Shown here in pieces: positions 28,613 through 37,767 of a stretch of DNA of 64,000 bases. The notes under the pieces are model-generated. The model did no database searches. It had not been told where the DNA came from and saw nothing but the letters and a program-made list of their open reading frames with translations. The position numbers and the translations under genes were made by a program. The stretch's first letter is position 1. Every line of letters starts with the position of its first letter. This DNA is from Stenotrophomonas raiganjensis (SeqCode) (GTDB lineage Bacteria > Pseudomonadota > Gammaproteobacteria > Xanthomonadales > Xanthomonadaceae), in assembly GCF_030658505.1 (NCBI RefSeq), contig NZ_JAUTXR010000118.1, positions 31,977 to 95,976 on the forward strand, in the 5' to 3' direction.

Positions 28613-29545
28613 ATGACTGAGTGGTATTACGCCGAAGGACAACAACGCCAGGGCCCGCTGCCGGTCCAGGAGATCCGCCAGCGCTTCCAGCGCGGCCAAC
28701 TGAACCTGGACACCCTGGTCTGGCGCGAAGGCATGGCGCAGTGGGCTGCGCTGCGCCAGGTGGTCGACGAACTCGGACTGCAGACACTGGCTGACGCCAG
28801 CACGGCCACCGCCAGCGGCGGCTTCGACCTGCGTGGCGACTATGCCGCCATCGACAACGGCACCGCCCCCCTGCCGGGCACCGGCGCCCTCAGCAGCTCG
28901 CCCTACAGCGCCCCGGCGGCGCTCGGCGGCGGCGGCCATGCCCAGCCGGTGATGGGGGGCGAGGTGGTCTACGCCGGCTTCTGGAAGCGCGTAGCGGCCT
29001 ACATGATCGACTACTTCGTGCTGGTCATCCCGGGCAGCATCATCGGCGCCATCCTCGGCGTGGTGCTCGGCGCCAGCATGGGCGCGGTGGGCAGCGGCGA
29101 ATCGGCCATCGAAGTGGTCGCCCAGCTGTCCAGCGCACTGATCAACTTCGCCATCGGCATGGCGTACTACACCTGGTTCCATGCCTCGAAGGGTGGCGCC
29201 ACGCTGGGCAAGATGGCGGTCGGCATCAAGGTCGTGCGCAGCAATGGCGAACGCCTGACCAAGGGCCGCGCATTTGGTCGCTACTGGGCCATGCTGCTGA
29301 GCAGCTTCACCCTCGGCATCGGCTTCCTGATGGCGGCCTTCACCGAGCGCAAGCAGGGCCTGCACGACATGATCTGCGACACCCTGGTGGTCGACCGCTG
29401 GGCCTACACCGACCAGCCGCAGCTGCAGCGCCGCGAGCTGGGAACGGTCACCGTGCTGGTGCTGGTGCTGACCGGCCTGCTGTCGCTGGTGGGCCTGGCG
29501 CTGCTGGTGTTCGCGGTCGGCTTCATCGCCAAGATGGCCTCCTGA
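28613..29545 (+). CDS. GYF_2-RDD membrane protein
   Basis: The 310-residue protein starts at ATG 28613 (AGGGA seven bases upstream). The N-terminal GYF_2 domain closely resembles that of the preceding gene (E-W-Y-Y-A-E-G, D-T-L-V-W-R-E-G-M-A-Q-W). After a Gly/Ala/Ser linker comes an RDD domain (about 118-265, with G-F-W-K-R-V-A-A-Y-M-I-D-Y and G-K-M-A-V-G-I-K-V-V) with three to four helices and a last helix near the C-terminus. RDD proteins are inner-membrane transporters or channels of unclear substrate. The two adjacent GYF genes probably arose by N-terminal duplication. Confidence 0.83.
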   Translation: MTEWYYAEGQQRQGPLPVQEIRQRFQRGQLNLDTLVWREGMAQWAALRQVVDELGLQTLADASTATASGGFDLRGDYAAIDNGTAPLPGTGALSSSPYSAPAALGGGGHAQPVMGGEVVYAGFWKRVAAYMIDYFVLVIPGSIIGAILGVVLGASMGAVGSGESAIEVVAQLSSALINFAIGMAYYTWFHASKGGATLGKMAVGIKVVRSNGERLTKGRAFGRYWAMLLSSFTLGIGFLMAAFTERKQGLHDMICDTLVVDRWAYTDQPQLQRRELGTVTVLVLVLTGLLSLVGLALLVFAVGFIAKMAS

Positions 29546-29613
29546 ACGGCCATCCTCACGCCTGGCTGCTTGACAGGGGCTGGCCGGGCGTGATTCCTCT
29601 AGCAAGGTGAAAC

Positions 29614-29648
29614 CTGAACGCCCGGCACATTACCGGGCGTTCAGTTTA
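29614..29648 (+). terminator. Intrinsic terminator downstream of GYF-RDD gene
   Basis: The perfect 12-bp stem CTGAACGCCCGG/CCGGGCGTTCAG has a 7-nt loop and is followed by TTTAT. It separates the GYF genes from topA. Confidence 0.85.
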
Positions 29649-29738
29649 TGGATTTGCCCGTGGCCGCTTCACTAATGCGGCCGTTTGCTCCACCCTAGCG
29701 GCCCCTTCCCCACGGTTCGCCCCACAGACCCTGCTGCC

Positions 29739-32219
29739 ATGCCCAAGCACCTGCTCATCGTCGAATCGCCGGCCAAGGCCAAGACGATCAACAAATACCT
29801 CGGCAAGGACTACACTGTCCTGGCCTCGTATGGGCATGTGCGTGACCTGATTCCGAAGGAAGGCGCAGTCGACCCGGACAACGGGTTCGCCATGCACTAC
29901 GACGTGATCGACAAGAACGAAAAGCACGTCGATGCGATCGCCAAGGCCGCCAAGGGCGCCGACGACATCCTGCTGGCGACCGACCCGGACCGCGAGGGTG
30001 AGGCGATCAGCTGGCATATCGCCGAGATCCTGAAGGAACGCGGGCTGGTCAAGGACAAGCCGATGCAGCGCGTGGTGTTCACCGAGATCACCCCGCGCGC
30101 CATCAAGGAAGCGATCAGCCAGCCGCGAGCGATCGCCAGCGACCTGGTCGATGCCCAGCAGGCACGCCGCGCGCTGGACTACCTGGTCGGTTTCAACCTG
30201 TCACCGGTGCTGTGGCGCAAGGTCCAGCGCGGCCTGTCCGCTGGCCGCGTGCAGAGCCCGGCGCTGCGCATGATCGTCGAGCGCGAGGAAGAGATCGAAG
30301 CCTTCATCGCCCGCGAGTACTGGTCGATCGCCGCCGAGTGCGCGCACCCCAGCCAACACTTCAACGCCAAGCTGATCAAGCTGGACGGGCAGAAGTTCGA
30401 GCAGTTCACCGTCACCGACGGCGACACCGCCGAGGCCGCCCGCCTGCGCATCCAGCAGGCCGCGCAGGGCTCGCTGCACGTCACCGACGTGGCCAGCAAG
30501 GAGCGCAAGCGCCGCCCGGCACCGCCGTTCACCACCTCCACCCTGCAGCAGGAGGCCTCGCGCAAGCTCGGCTTCACCACCCGCAAGACCATGCAGGTGG
30601 CGCAGAAGCTGTATGAAGGCGTGGCGATCGGCGACGAAGGCACCGTCGGCCTGATCTCGTACATGCGTACCGACTCGGTGAACCTGTCGCAGGACGCGCT
30701 GGCCGAGATCCGCGACGTGATCGCCCGCGACTACGGCATCGCGTCGCTGCCGGACCAGCCGAACACTTACCAGACCAAGTCGAAGAACGCCCAGGAAGCG
30801 CACGAAGCCGTGCGCCCGACCTCGGCCCTGCGTACGCCGGCCCAAGTCGCACGCTTCCTCACCGACGACGAGCGCCGCCTGTACGAGCTGATCTGGAAGC
30901 GCGCGGTGGCCTGCCAGATGATTCCTGCCACGCTCAACACCGTCAGCGTCGACCTGTCGGCCGGCAGCGAGCACGTGTTCCGCGCCAGCGGCACCACCGT
31001 GGTGGTGCCCGGCTTCCTGGCCGTCTACGAGGAAGGCAAGGACAACAAGAGCGCCGAGGACGAGGACGAAGGCCGCAAGCTGCCGGCGATGAAGCCCGGC
31101 GACCGCGTGCCGCTGGAACGCATCCTGGCCGAACAGCATTTCACCCAGCCACCGCCGCGCTACACCGAAGCGGCGCTGGTGAAGGCGCTGGAAGAGTACG
31201 GCATCGGCCGTCCCTCGACCTACGCTTCGATCATCCAGACCCTGCTGTTCCGCAAGTATGTGGAAATGGAAGGCCGCAGCTTCCGTCCGTCCGACGTCGG
31301 CCGTGCGGTATCCAAGTTCCTGTCCAGCCATTTCACCCAGTACGTGGACTACGACTTCACCGCCAAGCTTGAGGACGAGCTCGATGCCGTCTCGCGCGGC
31401 GAGGAAGAGTGGATCCCGCTGATGTCGCGCTTCTGGGAACCGTTCAAGGAACTGGTCGAGGACAAGAAGGAATCGGTTGATCGCGCCGAGGCCAGTGGTG
31501 CGCGCGAGCTCGGCACCGACCCCAAGACCGGCAAGCCGGTCAGCGTGCGCCTGGGCCGTTTCGGACCCTATGCCGCCATCGGCAGCACCGCCGAGGACGC
31601 CGAGGAGAAGCCGAAGTTCGCCTCGCTGCGCCCCGGCCAGTCGATGCACACCATCACCCTGGAAGACGCGCTGGAACTGTTCCTGATGCCGCGTGCGCTG
31701 GGTGAGGACAAGGGCGAGCCGGTCAGTGTCGGCATCGGCCGATTCGGCCCGTTCGCCAAGCGCGGCAGCACCTATGCCTCGCTGAAGAAGGAAGACGACC
31801 CGTACACCATCGACCTGGCCCGCGCGGTGTTCCTGATCGAAGAGAAGGAAGAGATCGCGCGCAACCGGATCATCAAGGAGTTCGAGGGCAGCGACATCCA
31901 GGTGCTGAACGGCCGCTTCGGCCCGTACATCAGCGATGGAAAGATGAACGGCAAGATCCCCAAGGATCGCGAGCCGGCCTCGCTGACCCTGGCCGAAGTG
32001 CAGCAGTTGATGGAAGAAACCGGCAAGCCGGTGCGCAAGGGCTTCGGTGCCAAGAAGGCTGCGGCGAAGAAGGCGCCGGCCAAGAAGGCGGCAGTGAAGA
32101 AGGAAGCCGCGCCGAAGAAGGCTGCAGCAAAAAAAGCACCGGCCAAGAAGGCGGTGAAGAAGGCTGCCGCGAAGAAGGCACCGGCGAAGAAGGCTGTAAA
32201 GAAGGCCGCCAAGAAGTAG
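29739..32219 (+). CDS. topA: DNA topoisomerase I with Lys/Ala-rich tail
   Basis: The 826-residue type IA topoisomerase relaxes negative supercoils. The TOPRIM domain starts at residue 1 (K-H-L-L-I-V-E-S-P-A-K-A-K and D-P-D-R-E-G-E-A-I). The catalytic Tyr is in G-L-I-S-Y-M-R-T-D-S (about 315). The C-terminal domain has three G-R-F-G-P-Y/F repeats without any Cys, so the zinc fingers of E. coli TopA are missing. The last ~55 residues are (A)AKK(A)PAKK-type repeats like a histone H1 tail. ATG 29739 is followed by the conserved N-terminus. The TAG stop belongs to a GTAG palindrome. Confidence 0.96.
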   Translation: MPKHLLIVESPAKAKTINKYLGKDYTVLASYGHVRDLIPKEGAVDPDNGFAMHYDVIDKNEKHVDAIAKAAKGADDILLATDPDREGEAISWHIAEILKERGLVKDKPMQRVVFTEITPRAIKEAISQPRAIASDLVDAQQARRALDYLVGFNLSPVLWRKVQRGLSAGRVQSPALRMIVEREEEIEAFIAREYWSIAAECAHPSQHFNAKLIKLDGQKFEQFTVTDGDTAEAARLRIQQAAQGSLHVTDVASKERKRRPAPPFTTSTLQQEASRKLGFTTRKTMQVAQKLYEGVAIGDEGTVGLISYMRTDSVNLSQDALAEIRDVIARDYGIASLPDQPNTYQTKSKNAQEAHEAVRPTSALRTPAQVARFLTDDERRLYELIWKRAVACQMIPATLNTVSVDLSAGSEHVFRASGTTVVVPGFLAVYEEGKDNKSAEDEDEGRKLPAMKPGDRVPLERILAEQHFTQPPPRYTEAALVKALEEYGIGRPSTYASIIQTLLFRKYVEMEGRSFRPSDVGRAVSKFLSSHFTQYVDYDFTAKLEDELDAVSRGEEEWIPLMSRFWEPFKELVEDKKESVDRAEASGARELGTDPKTGKPVSVRLGRFGPYAAIGSTAEDAEEKPKFASLRPGQSMHTITLEDALELFLMPRALGEDKGEPVSVGIGRFGPFAKRGSTYASLKKEDDPYTIDLARAVFLIEEKEEIARNRIIKEFEGSDIQVLNGRFGPYISDGKMNGKIPKDREPASLTLAEVQQLMEETGKPVRKGFGAKKAAAKKAPAKKAAVKKEAAPKKAAAKKAPAKKAVKKAAAKKAPAKKAVKKAAKK

Positions 32220-32276
32220 CTCCACGCCATGCGTGGATGAGGGTCAGGGTGTGCGGACCAACGGTCCGCACCTACC
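32216..32276 (+). repeat. Paired SMAG-type palindromes after topA
   Basis: The first element has GTAG at 32216-32219 (supplying the topA TAG stop) and arms TCCACGC/GCGTGGA. The second has arms GTGCGGACC/GGTCCGCAC and ends in CTAC at 32272-32275. Together they could serve as a 3' end for topA. Confidence 0.7.
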
Positions 32277-32346
32277 GTCCGCACCCACCACCCCATCTGC
32301 ACGCGGCAGGGGGATAATGGAGGCCCACGCCGGGCCGGTCGCCACC

Positions 32347-32907
32347 ATGAAAGAACTCACCCTGGACTCTGCAGTCACCGCGCTCCGTGCGGGCGGCGTG
32401 ATCGCCTACCCGACCGAAGCGGTCTGGGGCCTGGGCTGTGATCCCTCGCATGAAGCGGCCGTGCACATGGTGCTGCGGCTGAAGCAGCGCCCAATCGAGA
32501 AGGGCATGATCCTGGTGGCCGCCGAGCTGCCCCAGCTGGAAGGCTGGGTGCGCATGCAGGCGCTGCCCGATGCGCGCCAACGCGCGGTGCTGGCCAGCTG
32601 GCCGGGCGCCAACACCTGGATCCTGCCGGCCGGCCCCCGCGCGCAGCCCTGGGTCACCGGCGAGCACAGCGGCATCGCGGTGCGCATCAGCGCCCACCCG
32701 CTGGTGGCCGAACTCTGCCGTGCCTGGGGCGGTCCGCTGGTCTCCACCAGTGCCAACCTGGCCGGTGAACCGCCGGCCCGGAGCCGCGAGGAACTCGACC
32801 CACGCCTGCTGCGCCTGCTCGATGGCATCCTCGACGGCCAGACCGGTGGCCTGGCCCAGCCCACCCCGATCCGCGACGCACTCAGCGGCAACGTGCTGCG
32901 TTCCTGA
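32347..32907 (+). CDS. tsaC: L-threonylcarbamoyladenylate synthase TsaC
   Basis: The 186-residue YrdC-domain enzyme makes threonylcarbamoyl-AMP for the t6A tRNA modification. The YrdC fold signature is Y-P-T-E-A-V-W-G-L-G-C-D (about 20-31), followed by L-K-Q-R-P-I-E-K-G-M-I-L-V, typical of short-form TsaC, and S-T-S-A-N-L-A-G. ATG 32347 has no strong Shine-Dalgarno but gives the family-length product. Its stop is 43 bp before the DUF4124 gene. Confidence 0.95.
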   Translation: MKELTLDSAVTALRAGGVIAYPTEAVWGLGCDPSHEAAVHMVLRLKQRPIEKGMILVAAELPQLEGWVRMQALPDARQRAVLASWPGANTWILPAGPRAQPWVTGEHSGIAVRISAHPLVAELCRAWGGPLVSTSANLAGEPPARSREELDPRLLRLLDGILDGQTGGLAQPTPIRDALSGNVLRS

Positions 32908-32950
32908 GCCGGCGATTGCGCTGCCGCGGACAATCACGCACCCTGCCGCC

Positions 32951-33646
32951 ATGAACCTGCTGCGCACCTCGCTGGGCCTGTGCCTGTTGCTGCCGTGGAC
33001 GGCACCCGCCGCCGAGGCCGAGGACGTGCGTGTCTACCGCTGCGTCGCCAGCAATGGTGCCGTCGCCCTGCAGGACAAGCCCTGCAACAGTGGCCGCCAG
33101 GAAGTGCGGGACCTGCAGCGACCGCGCGATCCAGCCCCCCGGGTGGTACGCAGCGACGCCACGCCTCCCCCGCCCAGCGAAACGCCGGTCATCCGCGAAC
33201 GCGAGATCCGCCACGTCTACATCCAGCCGCCGCAGCCGTTGTACGAGTGCGTCAGCGACGACGGTCGTCGCTACACCAGCGACAACAACGAGGGCAATCC
33301 GCGCTGGGTGCCGTTGTGGACCAGCGTCTGGCTCCCGCACGGGCACCACGGCCCGGTCCATCCCGGCCCACGCCCGGCCTTCGGCACGCCGGTCGGCACC
33401 CCCATCGGTGAAGGAACCGGCTACCGGCCGCCCGCAGTGGGTGTCGGTGTGCAGGTTCCGGCCGGCAGCGTGCTGGTCCGCGACAGCTGCCATGCGCTGC
33501 CGCCACAGGAAGTCTGCGCCCGCCTGCGTGACCGCCGCTGGGAACTGGACCGCCGTTACAACAGCGCGCTGCAGAGCGAACGCACCGCCATCAGCAACGA
33601 ACAGCGTGGCATCGACGCCCGCCTGTCGCGGGACTGCGAACGCTGA
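32951..33646 (+). CDS. DUF4124-domain exported protein
   Basis: The 231-residue protein has a signal peptide (about 1-23, ending A-E-A). The N-terminal DUF4124 motif V-Y-R-C-V-A-S-N-G-A-V-A-L-Q-D-K-P-C has a Cys pair that probably forms a disulfide. A proline-rich segment follows, then Y-E-C-V-S-D-D-G-R-R-Y-T, a second degenerate copy of the DUF4124 core, and a C-terminal helix rich in Arg/Asp. Function unknown; probably periplasmic. Confidence 0.82.
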   Translation: MNLLRTSLGLCLLLPWTAPAAEAEDVRVYRCVASNGAVALQDKPCNSGRQEVRDLQRPRDPAPRVVRSDATPPPPSETPVIREREIRHVYIQPPQPLYECVSDDGRRYTSDNNEGNPRWVPLWTSVWLPHGHHGPVHPGPRPAFGTPVGTPIGEGTGYRPPAVGVGVQVPAGSVLVRDSCHALPPQEVCARLRDRRWELDRRYNSALQSERTAISNEQRGIDARLSRDCER

Positions 33647-33680
33647 GCGCAGTGCCTGCCGTGGCATGTACGCTGTGCAC

Positions 33681-34391
33681 ATGAAGAACCTGATCTGGCT
33701 GGCCCTGGGCCTGTTCACCGGCAACGCAGTGGCCGACGACGGGGTGATCTACCGCTGCACCTCCAGCAACAGCGATGTGCCCACCCTGCAGCGTACGCCC
33801 TGCCCTGCTGGCAACAAGCAGCAGGTGGTGCGGATTCCGGCGGCCGCCAGTGCGCCACCTGCGCCGGCCACACCGGACCCGGCGCCTTCGCCATCCGAAC
33901 CTGCGACGACAAGTACACCGCCTGCTTCCGCGCCCAGCCCCCGTCGCCCCGGCGAAGGACGCACGATCATGGAAGCCGGCATGGTCGAACGCGAAGGCGG
34001 CGATCTGATACTCGACAGTGCATCGCTGCCACGCCAGGCCGATGCCATGCCGGACAGCAATGCGCCGCCGCTGCCGCCGATCTTCCAGTGCACCGACAGC
34101 CAGGGCGGTGGCTATCTGCACGAGTACGAAGCCGCCCCCGGGCGCTGCGAACTGATGACCGTGCAGGGCCTGGGCGGCGCCACGCCGGTCAATGCCGCCG
34201 GCTGCGAAGTGGTACGCGACCGCTGCGAGGAACTGCCTGAAGCACAGCGCTGCGGCAGCTGGCAGCAGCGCTTCCGCGATGCACGCGGCCGAGAGCGCTT
34301 CGCATCGCCGGAAAACCGCGACAACGCCCGTGGCGAACGCGAACGGCTGCAGGGCGTGCTGGAGGCCAGCAGCTGCCCTGTGCCGGAGTGA
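33681..34391 (+). CDS. DUF4124-domain exported protein, paralog
   Basis: The 236-residue protein starts at ATG 33681; the longer in-frame extension to 33666 is less likely. It has a signal peptide (1-20, G-N-A-V-A-D) and a DUF4124 core I-Y-R-C-T-S-S-N-S-D-V-P-T-L-Q-R-T-P-C. A Pro/Ala/Ser-rich linker and a second F-Q-C-T-D-S-Q-G-G-G-Y segment follow. It is parallel to the preceding gene and probably arose by tandem duplication. Unknown function; periplasmic. Confidence 0.8.
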   Translation: MKNLIWLALGLFTGNAVADDGVIYRCTSSNSDVPTLQRTPCPAGNKQQVVRIPAAASAPPAPATPDPAPSPSEPATTSTPPASAPSPRRPGEGRTIMEAGMVEREGGDLILDSASLPRQADAMPDSNAPPLPPIFQCTDSQGGGYLHEYEAAPGRCELMTVQGLGGATPVNAAGCEVVRDRCEELPEAQRCGSWQQRFRDARGRERFASPENRDNARGERERLQGVLEASSCPVPE

Positions 34392-34433
34392 CAGCGGCGG
34401 CATAGCCGCATCTGCCCATGGGGTGGATCTGTT

Positions 34434-34496
34434 GTAGAGCCGAGCCATGCTCGGCTGCCGTTGGCGGAATGCAGCCGAGCATGGGCTCGGCACTAC
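34434..34496 (-). repeat. SMAG dimer, inverted
   Basis: GTAGAGCCGAGC at the left and GCTCGGCACTAC at the right form two mirrored GTAG units around a 10-nt centre. The arms match those at 46519. It lies between the DUF4124 gene and the SDR stop. Confidence 0.85.
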
Positions 34497-34506
34497 AGCA
34501 GAGCGC

Positions 34507-35283
34507 TCAGAACCCGTAGCGCAGGAAGCCGCCGTCGACGGCGATGCACTCGCCGGTGACATAGCTGGCCGCCGGCAGGCACAGGAAGGCCACGGCAGCA
34601 GCCACTTCCTCCGGTTCACCAATGCGGCGCATCGGCGTGCGGTTGATCACTTCCTCGTAGTAGTCCGGGTCCGACAACGGCCCTGACGTGCGCCGCGTGC
34701 GGATGTACCACGGCGCCACCGCATTGACCCGGATGCCATCCTCTGCCCACTCGACGGCCAGGTTGCGGGTCATCTGGTGCATCGCGGCCTTGGTCATGCC
34801 GTAGACCACGCCACTGCGCACGTGGGTCACCCCGGACACGCTGCCGACATTGACGATCGAGGACGACGCGTGGCGCGCCAGCAGCGGATGCGCGTAGCGC
34901 GACAGCTCGAACGCCGAGAACAGGTTGGTCTCGAAGATCTTCCGCCATTCGTCCTCGGAATACTCCGTGGCCGCCTTGGTGACGTTGCCACCCGCGTTGT
35001 TGACCAGGATGTGCAGTCCGTCGCTGTGGTCTTCCACCCAATCCAGGATCTGGCGGCGGTCCTCGTCGTCGGAGACATCGGCAGCCAGCGCGTGTACCTG
35101 CATCTGCGGATGCACATCCAGCAGTTCGTCGCGCGCCGTCTCCAGCATGTCGATATCGCGGCCGACGATCATCAGGTCAGCGCCGAGTCCGGCCAGTTCA
35201 TGCGCGATGGCCAGGCCGATGCCGGCACTGGCGCCGGTGATCAGGGCAGTCTGGCCGTCCAGGCGCCACCGTTGCTGGGTCAT
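34507..35283 (-). CDS. SDR family oxidoreductase
   Basis: The 258-residue classical short-chain dehydrogenase/reductase has the NAD(P) motif T-G-A-S-A-G-I-G (about 15-22), N-N-A-G-G, and a catalytic Ser-Tyr-Lys triad in V-G-S-V-S-G...G-V-V-Y-G-M-T-K. Sequence resembles tropinone reductase-like members, and R-x-D near the first domain suggests NADPH. Substrate not identifiable. It is divergent from the small lipoprotein gene. Confidence 0.9.
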   Translation of the reverse strand: MTQQRWRLDGQTALITGASAGIGLAIAHELAGLGADLMIVGRDIDMLETARDELLDVHPQMQVHALAADVSDDEDRRQILDWVEDHSDGLHILVNNAGGNVTKAATEYSEDEWRKIFETNLFSAFELSRYAHPLLARHASSSIVNVGSVSGVTHVRSGVVYGMTKAAMHQMTRNLAVEWAEDGIRVNAVAPWYIRTRRTSGPLSDPDYYEEVINRTPMRRIGEPEEVAAAVAFLCLPAASYVTGECIAVDGGFLRYGF

Positions 35284-35394
35284 GTGTCCTCCGGGGCCGC
35301 GCCCACTGTGTCTCGATGCGGCAAGGATACGCGCTCACGGCAGCGCCCTGCCGGGGATGAGACACTGCACGCACGCCCACCGCGGAGAGCCGCC

Positions 35395-35607
35395 ATGCGC
35401 ATCCTGATCCTATCCTCGTCCCTGCTGGCCAGCGTGCTGCTGCCGGCCTGCCAGCGACCACCGACGCCGGATCCGGAGAAGCCACCGGCACCGCAGGCAA
35501 TGGCCCGCGCGTTGCATGAACCGTTGGACCGCGCCAAGGGCGTACAGAAGACCGTGGATGAAGCCGCCGCACGCGAACGCAAGGCCGAGGCCGACGCGAC
35601 GCAATGA
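35395..35607 (+). CDS. Small lipoprotein
   Basis: The 70-residue protein starts M-R-I-L-I-L-S-S-S-L-L-A with lipobox L-L-P-A-C19, so residue 19 would be lipidated. The mature part is proline-rich, then a charged helix (D-R-A-K-G-V-Q-K-T-V-D-E-A-A-A-R-E-R-K). There is no known domain. It is likely anchored in a membrane. Confidence 0.75.
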   Translation: MRILILSSSLLASVLLPACQRPPTPDPEKPPAPQAMARALHEPLDRAKGVQKTVDEAAARERKAEADATQ

Positions 35608-35618
35608 CGGGTGGCCTG

Positions 35619-35659
35619 TGGGGTCAGAGCCTTTTGCGAAGCAAAGGGATCGGACCCCA
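35619..35659. repeat. Imperfect inverted repeat TGGGGTC...GACCCCA
   Basis: Arms TGGGGTC (35619) and GACCCCA (35653) flank TTTTGCGAAGCAAA. It is a stand-alone palindrome between the lipoprotein and sppA stops and may be a dispersed repeat. Confidence 0.6.
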
Positions 35660-35670
35660 TGAACGAGAAT

Positions 35671-35693
35671 GCCCGGCCGAAGCCGGGCGTTTC
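35671..35693 (+). terminator. Hairpin with GTTT tail between lipoprotein and sppA
   Basis: GCCCGGC-CGAA-GCCGGGC followed by GTTTCC. It serves convergent transcripts (lipoprotein forward, sppA reverse). A further short palindrome ATCCACGC/GCGTGGAT follows at 35699-35718. Confidence 0.65.
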
Positions 35694-35728
35694 CAGTACA
35701 TCCACGCCCTGCGTGGATGGCGCTCCGA

Positions 35729-37651
35729 TCAGAACCCGCAGAAGCAGTACGCCAGCGCCTTCACCGGTGCGCCGTTACCCTTCTCGCGCGCCGCGTTCTC
35801 GACGAAGCGCAGCTGCGTATCCACTTCCGGCATCGTGCGCGCCAGCATCATCCGCGCGATGCCCGAGTCGGACAGCATCCACGCACCGGCACGGCTGCCA
35901 GCGAAACCACTGACGAACTGCGCGAACGGCGTCGCCGCCTTCTCGATGTAGCGCACGCGGTAGGCGTCGGCCTTGCCCAGCTTGGCGCGGCTGGCGGCAT
36001 CGGCCACGGCATCCTTCAGGCCACCGAAGGCATCGACCAGGCCACGTTCCTTGGCCTGCGCACCGCTCCATACGCGGCCACGGGCCACTTCGTCGACAGC
36101 CTCGACCGGCTTCTTGCGGGCATCCGCCACGCGACCGGTGAAGTCGGCATAGCCCTTGTTGATCACCGTCTGGATGACCTGGCCCACGGCCGGGTCCATC
36201 GGGCGGGTGACGTCGAAGGCGCCGGCGAAGCGGGTGGTGCCGACACCGTCGGTGTGCACGCCGATCTTGTCCAGCGCGCGGCTGAAGTTGGGAACCATGC
36301 CGAAGATGCCGATCGAACCGGTGATGGTCGACGGATCGGCATAGATGCGATCGGCGTTCATGCTGATCCAGTAGCCACCGGAAGCAGCCAGGTCGCCCAT
36401 CGACACCACCACCGGCTTGCCGGCGGCCTGCAGGGCCACGACTTCGCGACGGATCTGCTCGGAGGCGAACACTTCACCCCCCGGCGAATCGACGCGCAGC
36501 ACCACCGCCTTCACGTTCTCGTCGTCGCGCGCGGCGCGCAGCAGTGCCGAGGTCGATTCGCCACCGATGCGGCCGGCCGGCAGGTCGCCGCCGCTGATCT
36601 CGCCCTCCGCCACCACCACGGCCACCTGTGGACGCGAGTCCACCGGGTTGCGGCGCGCATCGAGCTGGCCCAGGTAGGTGCCGAAGTCGACGTTGCGGAA
36701 ACCGCCGTCGGCATCGTCGTCGGCCACGCCGCGCTCGATCATCAGATCCTCGAACTCCTCGCGGGTCTTCAGTGACGTCACCAGCTTCTGCTGCAGGGCG
36801 AACTTGGCCAGGTCACCACCGGCGGCGGCGATGCCTTCCGGCAGCGTGTCGATACCGGCGGCCAGCTGAGCCGGATCCAGGCGGCGCGCCTTGGCGATGT
36901 CGCCCAGGTAGCGCTGCCACACGTCGTTCATCCAGAACAGGTCGGCTTCCTTGGAGGCCGGCGAGGCAGCATCGAGTACGTACGGCTCGGCCGCGGACTT
37001 GTACTCACCCACCTTGAACAGGTGCACGTCCACGCCCAGCTTGTCCTGCAGGCCAGTGCGGAAGTACTGGCGGTAGCGGCCGAGGCCCTCGAGCACCACC
37101 GACCCCATCGGGTCCAGGTAGACCTCGTCGGCCTGTGCGGCCAGCAGGTACTGCGACTGGCCCATGCTTTCGCTGTAGGCCACCAGCTGCTTGCCGGACG
37201 CACGCAGGTCCTGCAGTGCGGCGGCCACTTCACGCAGCGAAGCGAAGCCGGATGGCTGCAGCTTGTCCAGCTCCAGCACCACGCGCTCGATCTTCTTGTC
37301 GTCCTTGGCCGACTCGATCACCCGCAGCAGGTCGCGCAGCTGGATTTCCTCGGCACCGTTGTCACCCATCGCCTTGGCCAGCGCGCGGCTGACCGGATCG
37401 GCGCTGAACTGCTCGACCAGGCGGCCTTCCGGCGCGATCACCAGGGTGGTGCGGTCCTGCAGCGACTTGCTGGCACCGGCCCCCATGCCGGCAGCAATGA
37501 CAAACATCACCAGCAGCAGGAACAGCAGGCCGAAGAACACCAGGTTGAGGATCAACCGGCGGGTGAAGTTCATGACGTCCCACAGCCCGATGAAGAAACT
37601 GGCGACGGGATTGCGACGCGCCGGGGGCAGCGGGGGCACGGGTTGATTCAT
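35729..37651 (-). CDS. sppA: Signal peptide peptidase SppA, 67K type
   Basis: The 640-residue inner-membrane protease degrades cleaved signal peptides. ATG 37651 has GGAG six bases upstream. A single N-terminal helix lies near residues 35-60. Two tandem S49 domains follow: the catalytic Lys region V-G-E-Y-K-S-A-A-E-P in the first and the nucleophile D-L-A-A-S-G-G-Y-W-I in the second, together making the Ser/Lys dyad. Length matches the duplicated E. coli-type enzyme. Confidence 0.96.
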   Translation of the reverse strand: MNQPVPPLPPARRNPVASFFIGLWDVMNFTRRLILNLVFFGLLFLLLVMFVIAAGMGAGASKSLQDRTTLVIAPEGRLVEQFSADPVSRALAKAMGDNGAEEIQLRDLLRVIESAKDDKKIERVVLELDKLQPSGFASLREVAAALQDLRASGKQLVAYSESMGQSQYLLAAQADEVYLDPMGSVVLEGLGRYRQYFRTGLQDKLGVDVHLFKVGEYKSAAEPYVLDAASPASKEADLFWMNDVWQRYLGDIAKARRLDPAQLAAGIDTLPEGIAAAGGDLAKFALQQKLVTSLKTREEFEDLMIERGVADDDADGGFRNVDFGTYLGQLDARRNPVDSRPQVAVVVAEGEISGGDLPAGRIGGESTSALLRAARDDENVKAVVLRVDSPGGEVFASEQIRREVVALQAAGKPVVVSMGDLAASGGYWISMNADRIYADPSTITGSIGIFGMVPNFSRALDKIGVHTDGVGTTRFAGAFDVTRPMDPAVGQVIQTVINKGYADFTGRVADARKKPVEAVDEVARGRVWSGAQAKERGLVDAFGGLKDAVADAASRAKLGKADAYRVRYIEKAATPFAQFVSGFAGSRAGAWMLSDSGIARMMLARTMPEVDTQLRFVENAAREKGNGAPVKALAYCFCGF

Positions 37652-37767
37652 GGAGCGCTCCGGATGGCTTCTTGCCGTGGTACCAGCATAGCCGGTGCCG
37701 CGTGATGCGGCATCGGACACAAGTCAGGGGATCGCCCGCCACAGGTGACCAGGGCGGGCGCGGGAGG

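Noticed and set aside
30201..32225. A 674-codon frame antisense to topA
   Set aside because: It lies wholly inside topA, which has all catalytic motifs. The antisense product is Leu/Arg-rich with no domain.
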